The notes beneath the pieces are model-generated. The model was not told the origin of the DNA. It saw nothing but the letters and a program-made list of their open reading frames with translations, and searched no databases. From the NCBI RefSeq assembly GCF_002236805.1, contig NZ_NIQA01000004.1, forward strand, positions 241,350-305,349: a stretch of 64,000 nt of DNA. The letters run 5' to 3'. Made by a program: the position numbers and the translations under genes. The DNA comes from Pusillimonas sp. T2. Its GTDB lineage: Bacteria > Pseudomonadota > Gammaproteobacteria > Burkholderiales > Burkholderiaceae_B. Positions 63,436-64,000 of the stretch are shown here, in pieces. Within the stretch, counting starts at the first letter, position 1. Each line of letters starts with the position of its first letter.

Positions 63436-64000
63436 ATGACAGATAATCGCAGTGCAGGCACCACCTGGTCGGCAGACACCGATGAGTTCGTTCGCGTCGA
63501 GGACGTGGTCAAAATTTTTGGCGACACGGTGGCTGTTCAGTCAGTCAACCTCTCGGTAAAGCGCGGCGAAATATTCGCGCTGCTGGGCAGCTCGGGTTGC
63601 GGCAAGTCTACTTTACTACGCATGCTGGCCGGTTTCGAGCAACCGACTTCTGGCCGCATTTATCTCGATAACGAAGATATCACTGCGCTGCCGCCGTATC
63701 GCCGTCCGGTCAATATGATGTTCCAGTCGTATGCCTTGTTTCCGCACATGAGCATTGAAGCCAATGTGGCGTTCGGGCTGAAACAGGAAGGGGTGCCGCG
63801 CAACGAAATACATGAGCGGGTTTTCGAGGCCCTTGACCTAGTGCAGATGGCGGCGTATTCACGCCGCAAGCCGCATCAGCTTTCGGGCGGGCAACAGCAA
63901 CGGGTTGCGTTGGCGCGCAGCCTCGTCAAGCGGCCCAAGTTGTTGCTGCTCGACGAGCCCATGTCGGCACTCGACAAGCAAATCCGTCAGAAAACTCAGG
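63436..64000 (+). CDS. potG: Polyamine ABC transporter ATP-binding protein, 3' truncated
   Basis: ATPase subunit of a PotFGHI-type importer; the first 188 codons are present and the frame stays open to the window edge. It is read from ATG 63436. Walker A is GSSGCGKST near residues 51-59, the Q-loop is in MMFQSYALFPHM, the signature is LSGGQQQR and Walker B is KLLLLDEPMSAL. The rest, with the TOBE domain, and the two permease genes lie beyond base 64000. The 2-base gap after potF indicates co-translation. Confidence 0.94.
   Translation, partial: MTDNRSAGTTWSADTDEFVRVEDVVKIFGDTVAVQSVNLSVKRGEIFALLGSSGCGKSTLLRMLAGFEQPTSGRIYLDNEDITALPPYRRPVNMMFQSYALFPHMSIEANVAFGLKQEGVPRNEIHERVFEALDLVQMAAYSRRKPHQLSGGQQQRVALARSLVKRPKLLLLDEPMSALDKQIRQKTQ

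Overview
The window is 64 kb of chromosomal housekeeping DNA, almost certainly from a betaproteobacterium of the order Burkholderiales and most like the Alcaligenaceae (Bordetella/Pusillimonas/Advenella type). The evidence is the family content and gene order: sucB-lpd-zapE; a class I polyhydroxybutyrate cluster ending in phaR; rimP-nusA-infB-rbfA-truB-typA; rpsF-priB-rpsR-rplI-dnaB; xseB-ispA-dxs; hpnCDE; and a KdkA-type Kdo kinase. The assignment is by recognition of protein families, not by database search. I see no insertion sequence, prophage, CRISPR array, rRNA operon or obvious island. Genes are dense and no gap between genes exceeds 300 bases.

Layout. 1-3411: end of the 2-oxoglutarate dehydrogenase cluster (sucB, lpd) and zapE. 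3433-12046: trpS with a C-terminal extra domain, tex, a DinG/YoaA helicase, bamD, rluD and pgeF. 12120-15069: PHB metabolism (phaC, phaB, phaR). 15077-17673: a FemAB-like acyltransferase, a CobW-type GTPase and the initiator tRNA-fMet. 17811-28215: scpB, rluB, then the transcription/translation operon rimP-nusA-infB-rbfA-truB-typA with internal terminators. 28293-36666: a LOG-family protein, polA, dienelactone hydrolase, htpX, an EamA exporter, a 3-mercaptopyruvate-type sulfurtransferase and a Rieske oxygenase. 36869-40959: xseB, ispA, dxs, folE2. 41183-44250: rpsF-priB-rpsR-rplI-dnaB. 44255-47974 (minus strand): an Mth938-like protein, bcp, PIN-PhoH and pdxA. 48161-52490: alaC-hom-thrC (threonine branch) and crcB. 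52519-55575 (minus strand): hpnC-hpnD-hpnE (squalene synthesis). 55655-64000: alr, an SDR with a degenerate active site, radA, an FtsX-like permease, kdkA, and the start of a polyamine ABC transporter cut by the window edge.

How the genes connect. The isoprenoid genes dxs and ispA supply farnesyl diphosphate, which hpnCDE can turn into squalene for hopanoids, although no squalene-hopene cyclase lies in the window. phaC/phaB/phaR form a polymer unit without a local thiolase. Several translationally coupled pairs (4-nt overlaps) define operons: rimP/nusA, truB/typA, alaC/hom, hom/thrC, hpnD/hpnE, mth938/bcp.

I did not find a clearly new multi-gene system. The most interesting items are an SDR protein whose catalytic Ser and Tyr are Cys and Phe; an intrinsic terminator 7 nt before the rimP start that fits NusA autoregulation; an rbfA stop codon sitting exactly in a terminator loop; a LOG/polA pair whose divergent start codons overlap; a TrpRS with a fused YegP-like tail; and a sigma-32-like promoter in front of htpX.
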